Positions 55,288 to 64,000 of a DNA stretch of 64,000 nt are shown in pieces. Numbering within the stretch: position 1 is the stretch's first letter; every line of letters starts with the position of its first letter. The stretch comes from Suillus spraguei. Taxonomy: Eukaryota; Basidiomycota; Agaricomycetes; Boletales; Suillaceae. A program made the translations under genes and the position numbers. The stretch spans positions 1-64,000 of the forward strand of contig JABCPU010000330.1 in assembly GCA_016800925.1 (NCBI GenBank). The letters run 5' to 3'. The notes under the pieces are model-generated. The model was not told the DNA's origin. It made no database searches and saw only the letters and a list, made by a program, of their open reading frames with translations.

Positions 55288-55344
55288 TCTATATCATATG
55301 TCTCGCCTGTCTACAGGCCTCTATGTGACTCATGACAAAGTTAG
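55288..55344 (+). repeat. 55-bp dispersed repeat, copy 2
   Basis: It matches 47651-47705 and lies exactly at the truncated 3' end of aspartic protease B, whose frame ends two codons into it. Confidence 0.8.
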
Positions 55345-56539
55345 TAACTTTGTGCGATCGAATACGACGTGATGACGAGAGTAGTGCCTGTATCAACGAT
55401 GGCAGATGCGGCTTGCGACTTGATGACCACTTGTCCCAACCTCGAGATGCTATCCACCTCTACCTGCCAATAGCCTCTCCGTCACAGGAACATAAGTGAG
55501 TGTGTCAGAGTGGTGAAGATAAGTATTTGTTCCTCCGATGACCATTTCGCTATCTCCTGGAGTAGTAGATAGCTTGAACCCAAAGACGCTTTGCGGTAGT
55601 TCGCTACTGTCATTCAGTGTTTGGAAAAGTGGAGTTCCTTCAAACTCTGATATTTCGGAAAATGCCAGACCGGAGAGACTGTCAGGAGGAAAAGATCTGT
55701 TCTTACTGAACTCTGGCGAATATAACCATGCTGCACCGACAGTCTGATCCTGAGCCTTGTAAACCATATGAGTAAAGTGAACGTGAACGCCTGGGACAAC
55801 TGACTTCGTAACCCCCAACAAAAACATCGTCGACGTACTCCTCGCCCGCTGTTTCCCCAGCGCCGTACATGAGCATGAACGGCTGGCCAGAATCTTGGGC
55901 AGAAGAAGATGCAGCAGGGTCGTATCATGTATGCCCATCACAAGTGACTTCGCATTGCGTAGATGGAAGGACTACGTGAATATTACTATCAGCGCAGGAA
56001 TAAAGGAATATACTTCTGGTGCTCACACAGGTCTGAGCTGCCAGTGTCGAACACCACTTCAGAATATCGGGGTTAGACCTATCACAGCGTAGAATCGATC
56101 AAAACAACCTGTAAACGTTTTAGGGGGCGTGCCCACGCCGATCTCGCCGTACCAGAGGTCTGCGTCGTAGTTTACAAGGGCAAGGGGCACGTTTCCATTC
56201 CGTTTTGCGACCGAGCGAATGTGGAAGCGACTACTCAGGGGATGGGGAGACCCAGTATTCCGTTGGTAAGCCACCATGGTGGCACTGTACTTACTAGTTC
56301 ACGTCAGGTTGATGAATGTGATGTAAGAAAGAATCTCAGATATACCGATGTACAAAATCCAACTGTTGCCACACAGTCATCGGATCAAACACTTTGGAGC
56401 TGTTGGCGGCGTTTGATCTGGAGTTGAGGGGAATACGTTGTGTGCGACGCATGTTAGAAGGAACATTTGGCGGAGGATTCGGAGTAGGTGACCCGACAAC
56501 TGCCGCAACAAGAAGTGCACAGATTGTAGTAAACTTCAT
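55345..56539 (-). pseudogene. A1-family aspartic protease B, 3'-truncated
   Basis: ATG 56539 opens 'MKFTTICALLVAAVVGSPTP', a signal peptide. Exons continue with 'DLWYGEIGVGTPPKTFTG', 'VVFDTGSSDL' (intact first catalytic motif), 'LMYGAG', 'YVDDVFVGG', 'PPDSLSGLAFSEISEFEG', 'SVFGFKLSTTPGDSEMVIGG' and 'ASAIVDTGTTLVITSYSIAQ' (intact second motif). The protein then stops within the 55-bp repeat, about 60-80 residues before the usual end. Frame breaks around 55870 and 55930 may be introns. It sits directly upstream of protease A in the same orientation, so the two are a tandem pair. Confidence 0.72.
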
Positions 56540-56905
56540 CTTGTAGGTGTGTCACTTTGGTGGTGTAAAGTAAGAAGGGTGGCAACGACCATGTATGTCG
56601 AGAAAGCCACCAGTATTGTCATCGCGTCTAAGCATGAATGCAAGCTTTCAGTTTGGACTGACGGGCGGCCCCCGCGGTAGTGACTTGAGCTCTGCCAGTC
56701 ACCTGATCTCGTTCGATTGGGCCTTTACTGACCTTATGACTTAAGCTTATCTTTCGGAGCCATCTCTGGTCACTCACTCCCTCGGCCTTGGTCGTTGACA
56801 ATGAGCGATGCAAGCGTCGGCAGTAAGAGTGCCGAAAGTAGGTATCATTCTGTCCCAATCTATTTACAAACATAGTGTACATTCGCTTCTTGTTGAGTGG
56901 TATGA

Positions 56906-57250
56906 CTACTCGGCCCTCATTTGAATGATGAAATCGAGCATCTCATCATCATGAGCCGCCTTAACGGGTAGTCCATCTCTCACATCACTTGGTCTCCTTA
57001 TCTGGGTGTAATTCACGTATGGTGGATATAGCACGACGTTTGCTGCCCCTGCCCAGTCGAAATCGATGATCATGAACTTTGTCCTATCGTCCTTCTTCAC
57101 CAAGATGTTGGTATCGCGTATATCGCCATGGACAAAGTTTTCAGCATGGAGTTTTTTCAACTGCTCCCGGATAGGCTCGAACGCCGATCGGGGGAGGTGC
57201 TCGGTGTTGGGCAAGTCGGCCAATACATCGTAGCCGACAAGCTTATCCAT
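56906..57250 (-). pseudogene. Kinase-like protein, C-terminal part (split gene)
   Basis: The frame reads 'FEPIREQLKKLHAENFVHGD' 'IRDTNILV' and 'FMIIDFDWAGAANVVLYPP' 'YVNYTQI', corresponding to the catalytic loop (HGDxxxxN) and a DFD metal-binding motif of fungal kinase-like proteins. The C-terminus 'DEMLDFIIQM' matches family ends. It begins at an acceptor ...TTGATAG just before 'VMDKLVGYDVL'. The N-terminal half lies at 57836-58353, beyond about 580 bp of inserted sequence. Confidence 0.72.
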
Positions 57251-57369
57251 GACCTATCAAGATATGTTCCTCTTATCTATCATTACATACTTATCATACA
57301 TGTTTCATCCACGTTCATATTTTCGTTCTCCATTCAAATAATCCTCTAATATTCAGCGTCCATAGAATT

Positions 57370-57645
57370 CTCATCAGGAAATTCACACATTCCTTGACAT
57401 GCTTAATCAGCTTAACTCACTTATCTCAAAACTTGTTTGCTCTCTCTCACATCATTCACCTGGCATATCTTATATTTTTTGAGTGTGAAATATAATAAAA
57501 CATGTATATTAATATATCTCAACATTTTTTTTCTGAATTCACTCACATTGAAATTTTGGACAAGTAGATTCAATTTCACCAAGGCAGTTAAGTGTAAATA
57601 AGTCTGCATAAGGGCACGTCAAGGAATGTGTGAATTTCCTGATGC
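57370..57645. mobile_element. MITE-B copy 2, inside the kinase-like gene
   Basis: It starts CATCAGGAAATTCACACATT and ends with the inverted counterpart. The interior is the reverse complement of 37907-38176 with few differences, except that about 20 bp near one end differ. Flanking CT on both sides may be the 2-bp target duplication. Confidence 0.85.
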
Positions 57646-57649
57646 TCTT

Positions 57650-57835
57650 CCCTCAGTCTTTCCAACTAAGACTGAGGTGAGCTACTTACTACGACTTGAA
57701 CATCATACTTAGTACTAATGATGTATAGTTCTCTCTCTCTTGTTTCTAGGTATAAACCTGTCATAGTGTAGTCTTTCCAACTAAGACTGAGTTCTCTCTC
57801 TCTCGTTTCTAGTCCGAGCCTCTTCAGATCTTCAA
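57650..57835. mobile_element. Copia-type LTR-like debris
   Basis: CTCAGTCTTTCCAACTAAGA followed by CTGAG, and TTCTCTCTCTCTCGTTTCTAG, each occur twice. They resemble the CTCAGT...ACTGAG and TTTCTCTCGCTAG blocks at the end of the intact Copia LTR, so this is probably the end of a related LTR. Confidence 0.4.
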
Positions 57836-58353
57836 ATGACCACCATGTACCAACCTCCAGGAAGCTTTTCAAATCCTCGTAATCTGGGGGCAAGTCCTGA
57901 CGATGCACAATGCAAATGAACCTCCTGACAATAATGCCGGACAAACTTGATGCAGATCGCATCTTCGGCAGGTCTGTCAGTGAGGGTCCCAAAGAATACG
58001 AGTCTCTTTGACGCTCCCTCATCCTCATCGAGCTGTCCAGTATATTTGAAACATGTTTTGCCGCCGTCGTCGAGAGATGTGAAGCTTGTCTGATACGGGA
58101 ACAGTATAGGGTGAGATAGCGTGTTGGTAAGTTCAGATTCAGGAGGGAGCATTTCGTAATATCCCTTGAGCGATCTGATAGCTTTGCAGAATGCGGCCAT
58201 GTGATGTGCGGCGGCGATCTGATTATAGGTATCGGTGGAATGATAATTGAATACAAGAGGGCTCGAAAGGATCTGTGCAGCAGGGCGCGAAGTCCAAACA
58301 GCACCGGCAAAGACAATGTATGGTCCTGGAAAAAAGAGTAGTTCATATGTCAT
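57836..58353 (-). pseudogene. Kinase-like protein, N-terminal part (split gene)
   Basis: The frame from 58353 reads 'IVFAGAVWTSRPAAQILSSP' and 'YNQIAAAHHMAAFCKAIRSL', ending 'LRGFEKLPGGWYMVV' at the point where the 56906-57250 part resumes with 'VMDKLVGYDV'. In family members this joint is continuous. The 5' end directly abuts the 110-bp repeat at 58354, so the true start may be lost. Confidence 0.68.
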
Positions 58354-58468
58354 ATTATATAGGTATTTTGTAAGTTGGTTAGGTTTAGGAACAGGTTATC
58401 TCGAGATTTTTGAATTTATAGTCTGACATATCAAATCAACCTGGATGCACAGTATACAATACAAGTAC
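58354..58468 (+). repeat. ~110-bp direct repeat, left copy
   Basis: ATTATATAGGTATTTTGTAA, AGGAACAGGTTATCTCGAGA, TTTATAGTCTGACATATCAA and CAACCTGGATGCACAG recur in the same order and orientation at 61428-61538. It starts at the truncated 5' edge of the kinase-like gene. Confidence 0.85.
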
Positions 58469-58920
58469 CATGTAGAGGTTGCAAAGCAAAATATCGCAGT
58501 GTCCAAAGTAGAGCACATGTGAGGCAGATCATATATATGTAACCCAAAAGCTACAGATGAATCATTATATACAGATACACACAAAAGTCGCAACCAGAGT
58601 CAACACTGGATGAGCAAGTGAGTACAACCCTCTCGGCAATCAACACTATATATATAGATAAATATAGAAGGGTCTAGATGTGGTATTTATATACATCCGT
58701 ATATAAATAGATATGTATAGTCAAAGCGAACTATAAATAACAACCAATGATTGAATTTAAGCAATGATTAAGATTAGTGGCATGATATGAAAATAAAGGC
58801 CTGTGTAGATCAAATCAGGCACTTCAGGGCAGGAGAGAGGAGTCTAGAAATGAAAAAGATGTAAGATCGATAAGAGCACTTGTTATGCACCTACCAATCC
58901 TACTGGAACTTAAAATCAAC
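58469..58920. other. AT-rich stretch, possible promoter region
   Basis: There are many ATATATA runs (for example 58651-58662) and no frame of note. It directly precedes the ATG at 58924. Confidence 0.4.
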
Positions 58921-58923
58921 ACA

Positions 58924-61436
58924 ATGCCCCCTAGAAAGAATCAAAACAAAAATGCTCAAGTGGTGAGTGCAATTCAAGTAAGATGAATGAGTGTTACGAA
59001 CTGGGGTAGCGTCACCAGCGACAGTGAAAAGACACAGACGGTCTGCTGGGAGTTCTTACAATGTTCAAAAGAGAACAAGGTGAAAGTACAAGGAACGCGT
59101 TCCGAGTACGATCAAGGGTTCAGCCTCAATGACGAGTCAAAGAGGTATCCGCGAGAATAGAGACTAAGGCTAAGGAGTGCTTAGACTTAGAGACGATTCA
59201 AGACGACTTAGGTTGGAGACCTAAGCGAAGGAGATTCCAGGTAAAACCCAGTAAGATTAAAGTAGGGAATCTACTACAAGTACACTGTGCTTAAATAGGC
59301 CAATATGTGCGCACAGACCAAGAGAAGTGTGGGAACGTAAGTGCGTATCCAAAGAAGGAAGGCAGCTATAGTACAGATGCGTTGAGCATATGAGTCAGAA
59401 TCACGTCATGTAATATATACGGTAAAGTAAGAAAATGAATAGGGGCACGTACGATTGTAACAATGAGAGCCATATGATACACTCACCTACAGAGCAATGT
59501 ATTCAAGCTAGACAGGCGCAGACCCCAACTGATGAGCTTGCAACCAAAGCTCTGGAGTTGGATAAAGCTGTCCAAGGCGCGATGATAGGGATTGGAAAGA
59601 TTAATGTCCTGCAAATGGATAATGAGTTCACACTTGGGAAGTACAACAATAGACCACAAAATCAAATGGAAGTCAATAAGATGGTAACATCATTCAAAGC
59701 TCATGGGAGGCAGTGGTTTAAAGATAGTAATGCGCTTGCCATTGTGATCCAACCCGAACGTCTAGTGGCTGGACAAAACCTCATCAGCAACTGGAGTGGA
59801 CCTGACAGTTTAAATGAGGTGAAATTCAAAGATATGCACCCTATCATTTTGGCAACAGGGCAGCACCGTATTGCAGCATTGCGGAAGATGGCGATTGCAT
59901 TGGTCAATGAGGAGGAATCCCCGGAGAGTCGCATTACCTGCATAGAGGAGTTCAACAACCCTACCAAGGAACAAGTCGAGGAACACGAAGAGATAAAGAA
60001 ATGTCTGTCTGTTGTGAAGGGTGAGTTGGATGCCATGGGTTTCTGGGGTATCATGATCTACAACCAAGGTGAGTGTCTTGTTGTTATTGTTGCTGTTACT
60101 CTCTCAACCAGAGCCAGCTCTGGTGGAGACAAAACAGTATATGTACAGACATACACTATGTTTTGAAAGTGCGTGTCCAGAAGTGCTTCTGGTGGAGAGC
60201 TTTTATGTTATATCAGCTAACACCCAAATGCAGATGTCATTGAAGCAGGCAAAGGTGAACTTGCAAGTCACCTCAGCAGGAATCAATCATTGCACGTATA
60301 CCCTGAGACAGCAGAAGAGAAGTTAGTATCAAGGCTACAGGACTGTTATGACGCATACCTCCAGGATGGCAATGCAGGGGTGATGAAGATATTGCAGGCC
60401 GAGGATAATAGGCTGACTGACCAGAAAGACTCAAAACTAACCAAGATATGGAAAAATCCACGTCTTGTCAAAACATTGATGGTAGATATTTTACCCTTGG
60501 GCGATCACTATAGGAGACATCGTGAACTGTCTGTTTGCTGGCTTGTGCAGGCCATGAATGTCACCATGGTGGTAAGTACCAATATCAAATGACATTATAT
60601 TGACTGCACTCACTTGTGGACAGATGTATATAATGTACATCCAGAAGAGTACGACGTTATTGCGAAAGTTCGCATCAAAAGATGATTTCCCATCCTATCG
60701 AGAAGTCTCAGTGGTGATTACCAAAAGAGCCTCCAGTGCCGAGGCACGTAATCAAGTCAAAGAATGGAATTGCATGACAGTAGAGGCCGATGAAGGAGAC
60801 ATCAAGATTTTTGTTACTCACATGGACAGTATAAATGATATTGCTGAAAAATGTTTTGAGAGCTGCACTAGGCCACTTGGTTCTGAGGACCAAGACTATT
60901 TCTCTGCTCTCGACAATGATCGCAATGATGTGGTCGTATTGCTGCATGATGGGCTGCTGAAGAAGGCGACATCTGCAAGCGAAAAAAAGTGGCTGGACAG
61001 TGTTATCACCAGAGTGTCTGCATGGCTGACAAGGACACAAACCATTCCGTATCTGTTGATGACCGGCACAATCATGGATCATGTTTGGGCAGAGCTAGAG
61101 TCTGTAAAGGAAGGGTATACAGAGGTGAGCCAATTGCTACAGATGTGACGAAGACTTACATCCAATTTAGCTCAGTCGTTGGTTTGAGCCTCTGCTGGAC
61201 ACCATAAAAGTTCACACAAGCCACACTCATGTGATCGATGATCACACAGAGGCTTTGTTCCATTCGATCGAGCGAGAAAGAGGCATGGATGTCACATATG
61301 CTGTTCGCAAAGTAAGTAAGAATGAAAAGGAGAACAAAAGTCATGACCGATAGTTTGACAGGTCTGGCAAACTTTGTTTGAGGCTCGTGGGAGCAGTGTG
61401 CTCAAGCTGCACAATAACATGTCGGCCATTATATAG
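58924..61436 (+). CDS. ParB/sulfiredoxin-fold-like protein of Agaricomycetes, 3'-truncated
   Basis: Exon 1 (58924-58962) encodes 'MPPRKNQNKNAQV'. Exon 2 (59495-60068) follows an intron containing a solo LTR and carries 'IGKINVLQMDNEFTLGKYNN' and 'ILATGQHRIAALRKM', a GxxR-type loop as in ParB/sulfiredoxin-like nucleotide-binding folds. Later exons give 'ELASHLSRNQSLHVYPETAE', 'RHRELSVCWLVQAMN', 'IMDHVWAELESVKEGYTEV', 'HTHVIDDHTEALFHSIERER' and 'VWQTLFEARGSSVL'. Frames stay open across good GT-AG introns. The last exon reads into the 110-bp repeat, which supplies a stop at 61434-61436, so some C-terminal sequence is probably lost. The function is unknown; the fold assignment is inference. Confidence 0.68.
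58992..59462. mobile_element. Solo LTR, 471 bp, with 5-bp target duplication
   Basis: It begins TGTTACGAACTGGGG and ends GATTGTAACA, giving terminal inverted TGTTAC/GTAACA. It is flanked by ATGAG on both sides (58987-58991 and 59463-59467). No internal retroelement region is present, so it arose by recombination between two LTRs. It lies inside the first intron of the ParB-like gene and would lengthen that intron to about 530 bp. Confidence 0.9.
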
Positions 61437-61538
61437 GTATTTTGTAAGTGGGTTCACTTTAGGAACAGGTTATCTCGAGATATTCAAATTTATAGTCTGA
61501 CATATCAACTCAACCTGGACGCGCAGCATACAATATAC
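61428..61538 (+). repeat. ~110-bp direct repeat, right copy
   Basis: It matches 58354-58468 with about ten differences. It ends where the MITE-like terminus at 61543 begins. Confidence 0.85.
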
Positions 61539-61542
61539 CCAC

Positions 61543-61590
61543 TACCTATTGGAGTCAAACATCTATGGGGGCATAGATGTTCCCTGGGGG
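61543..61590 (+). repeat. Terminus of the 142-bp MITE family, solo end
   Basis: CTACCTATTGGAGTCAAACA followed by TCTATGGGGGCATAGATGTT matches the left end at 3042. No opposite end was found downstream. Confidence 0.75.
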
Positions 61591-61639
61591 AACAGCTTGA
61601 TTTTGTTAGTAAAGGGAACACATGTCTATTTTCGGTTAT

Positions 61640-61930
61640 ATGAGGTTAGAGGGAACACTGAGCCAAGGGGACCAGAGGAACATCCTCTGTGGGAAACAGG
61701 GAACACATTTCTATTTATGGTTATACAAGGTATGAGGGAACACTGGGCCAAGGGGAACAGAGGAACATCATGTGTGAGAAATAGGGAACACTTCTCTATT
61801 TATGGTTATACAAGGTATGAGGGAACACTGGGCCAAGGGGAACAGAGGAACATCATGTGTGGGAAATAGGGAACACTTCTCTATTTTTGGATAGATATAC
61901 AAGGCATGAGGGAACACTGGGCCAAGAGCC
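61640..61930. repeat. ~95-bp tandem array, about three units
   Basis: Units contain GAGGGAACACTGGGCCAAGG, GGAACAGAGGAACATCATGT, GGGAAATAGGGAACACTTCT and CTATTTATGGTTATACAAGG. Successive GAGGGAACACTG starts are spaced roughly 80-100 bp apart. Open frames across it are repeat artefacts. Confidence 0.82.
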
Positions 61931-62133
61931 GTCCTGTCCCTGATTAGTCATTGTCCTAAGTTTCTGTCATCCCATCTTTCATTCATCACATGCCATCGTC
62001 CTATTCTTTTTTTTTCATTCAAGTCCTGATTTTGGCCTTCTTTGTCTTTTTGTTTGTTTGTCTGTCCATTCATTTTGTTTTGCTGGTTTCAAATTTTCTT
62101 TTTAAATGGCATCCTGTTCAGCTGCAGTCCGTT

Positions 62134-62515
62134 TGATCTTTCAACCTTCTTTGGGCGCTGGACAATGTTACACTTCCCCTCTTGGCTTTAGTTGGGGTTG
62201 TGCTCAGAGTCCAGTCTGTGCTCCTTTGTTTTTATTTTATTTTCAACACTGCTCTCATTTTTCTTCAATCTTTCGATCTCCTTTGGGCGCCAGACAATGT
62301 TATGCTTCCCCTCTTGGCTTTAGTTGGGGTCATGCTCAGAGTCCAGTCTGTGCTCCTTTGTTTTTATTTTATTTTCAACACTGCTCTCATTTTCTTCAAT
62401 CTTTTGATCTTCTTTGGGTGCCAGACAATGTTATGCTTCCCCTCTTGGCTTTAGTTGGGGTCGTGCTCAGAGTCCAGTCTGTGCTCCTTTGTTTTTATTT
62501 TATTTTCAACACTTA
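62134..62515. repeat. ~131-bp tandem array, just under three units
   Basis: TTGGGCG (or TTGGGTG) recurs at 62151, 62283 and 62414, each followed by CAGACAATGTTATGCTTCCC-like sequence, CTTGGCTTTAGTTGGGGT, CAGAGTCCAGTCTGTGCTCC and a T-rich tail. The third unit is cut after CAACACT. Confidence 0.9.
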
Positions 62516-62639
62516 TATGGTCAAAACAGAAATAGGTTTCAAACTTCGAAAAAAATATCTCTTCCTGGGCTGGTACATATCATAGAGGGTATATTCAGGA
62601 AGGATATGAGCCAAGAATTACAGAAAACGGCGGTTTGGA

Positions 62640-64000
62640 TATGGAGATATAGGCAAAATACTGTTATTTTTGCTCATAACACAAATCTCAATATTAACGA
62701 CTTCCAGAGAGTCTGAAACCATCACCAATCGATTTGTAGGCCTTAAAAACACTAGGAACATCATTTACAGTATCAGCCTTAGGTCAAATGGAAGTACAGC
62801 ATCATATATGAGGTTGGAGGGGGGAGGAGGACATTGTATATCTCAAGAACACGATTTTTCCTGGACAAACGTGCTTCACTATCATCTTCAGGGATGTTAA
62901 TAGTCCCCAGGAAAAATGAGTTTGAAGGATAGGCAAGTCATGGGAAGCCTAGAAAAATCAATCTTTGTGGGGGGTACCAGGCAAACTTCCATATATAGAT
63001 TCCCACAGGCTCGAAATGCTCTGGGACCATTCCTCATTGATTTCTAGCATCAAAAACAATAGGAACAGTCATATATATATTTGTATTTGCACAATAACAA
63101 GATATAGCCAGTAGGAGGGGGGAGGAGGGCCATGCATATCTCAAGAATGCAATTTTTCCTGGACAAACAGGCTTCACTATTATCTTCAGGGATGTCAATA
63201 GACCCCAGGAAAAATGAGTTTGAAGGATAGGCAAGTCATGGGAAAGCTAAAAAAATCGATCTTTGCGGGGGGTACCAGGCAACCTGAGACATTTATGTTC
63301 CCACAGTCTTGAAATGCTCTGAAACCATTCCTAATCGATTTCTAGCATCCAAAAACAATAGGAACAATCATATATATATCAGTATTTGCATAATAACAAG
63401 ATATATCCAGTATGGAGGGAGGGGGACCTTGTATAACTCCACAATGTGATTTTTTCAGCAAAAACAGACTTGGCCATCGTGTTCAGTGTTATTAAATGTT
63501 CCCAGGAAAAATGAGTTTAAAGGATGAGCTTGTCATGGGAAGCCTAGAAAAATCAATCTTTGTGGGGTACCAGGCCAACTGAGACACTTATGTTCCCACG
63601 GTCTTGAAATGCTCTGGAACCATCTCTAATTGATTTCTACTATCATAAAATAGTAGATACATCCATTCATATATTGGTATTTGCACAATAACAAGATATA
63701 ACCTATAGAAGGGGAGAGGGGGCCTTTCATATCTCAAAAATGCGATTTTTCCTGGACCAATGGACTTTACCATCATGTTCAGGGACATTGAGACCCCAGG
63801 AAAAATGAGTGTGAAGCATAGACAAGTCATAGGATGCTTAGAAAAACCAATCTTTGTGGAGGGTACCAGACAAACTGAGACAATTATGTTCCCACAGTCT
63901 TGAAATGCGCTGGAACCATGTCTAATTGATTTATATGATCATAAAACAATAGAAACATCCACATATATATTGGTATTTGCATCATGACATGATATAACCA
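62640..64000. repeat. ~296-bp satellite, at least four units, continuing past the window
   Basis: GGTACCAG recurs at 62973, 63271, 63566 and 63862, giving periods of 298, 295 and 296. Each unit contains CCCCAGGAAAAATGAGT, GGCAAGTCATGGGA-like sequence, AAAAATCAATCTTTG, CAGTCTTGAAATGCTCT and TATTTGCA.AATAACAAGATATA. Divergence between units is modest. No coding potential is retained across units. Confidence 0.92.

Noticed and set aside
62106..62585. 159-residue frame with repeated 'QCYASPLGFSWG' motif
   Set aside because: It follows the ~131-bp tandem repeat in three frames alike; a DNA repeat explains it fully.
61640..64000. CRISPR array
   Set aside because: Units are 95-298 bp without unique spacers, and the genome is eukaryotic.

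Overview
The window looks like a transposon-rich, probably heterochromatic or subtelomeric stretch of a mushroom-forming basidiomycete (Agaricomycetes). The evidence is numerous short GT-AG introns of about 40-60 bp, families typical of that class (KDZ transposase, agaricomycete 7-TM proteins, a ParB/sulfiredoxin-like protein with a 'GQHR' motif, fungal kinase-like proteins with HGD/DFD motifs), and Copia, hAT, Tc1/mariner and LTR remnants. All protein family names come from recognising conserved peptide stretches by eye; no database search was run.

Layout. 1-5.4 kb: a terminal-inverted-repeat (TIR) remnant, a degenerate LTR-like element carrying a 17-bp minisatellite and an 8-bp microsatellite, a hypothetical gene, a 142-bp MITE, a WD40 relic and a tRNA-derived SINE candidate. 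5.4-11.7 kb: an F-box-like gene split by a complete, apparently recent Copia element (identical 5-bp target duplication, near-identical LTRs, one intact 1483-residue ORF). 12-15.5 kb: a coiled-coil hypothetical protein and a 5'-truncated KDZ transposase. 16.5-19.7 kb: a TIR-bounded element whose cargo is an intron-containing fragment of the exoribonuclease gene XRN1; a second, inverted copy lies at 50.4-53.5 kb. 20-28 kb: a possible HNH-like gene, a deleted Tc1/mariner element, a minisatellite of about 68 bp x 22, a MITE, a coiled-coil protein gene and an internally deleted hAT with a perfect 8-bp target duplication. 28-35 kb: a partial MFS transporter, a conserved hypothetical gene and a GMP synthase (GUA1) relic split by an LTR-like insertion. 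35-50 kb: a dense series of broken housekeeping or metabolic genes (7-TM protein, F-box copy, RPN7 split by a MITE, Mor2/furry, SEC23 fused to a thioesterase-domain fragment, mitochondrial-type carrier, ubiquitin E2) among two genes that look whole (a 7-TM protein and a membrane-anchored histidine acid phosphatase). 53.6-58.4 kb: two tandem A1 aspartic protease genes, both damaged, and a kinase-like gene split by nested insertions. 58.4-61.5 kb: a ParB/sulfiredoxin-like gene with a solo LTR in its first intron, flanked by 110-bp direct repeats. 61.5-64 kb: three successive tandem arrays, the last a satellite of about 296 bp that runs off the window.

The genes do not form a pathway. The theme is decay and gene capture: fragments of at least six core eukaryotic genes (XRN1 twice, RPN7, GUA1, SEC23, mor2, an E2) sit in about 40 kb, keep their introns (so were copied as DNA, not by retroposition), and carry stops, frameshifts or insertions. 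The most unusual object is the TIR-bounded XRN1-carrying element present in two opposed copies that share a premature stop, which implies transposition or duplication after capture. Functional copies of the essential genes are presumably elsewhere in the genome.
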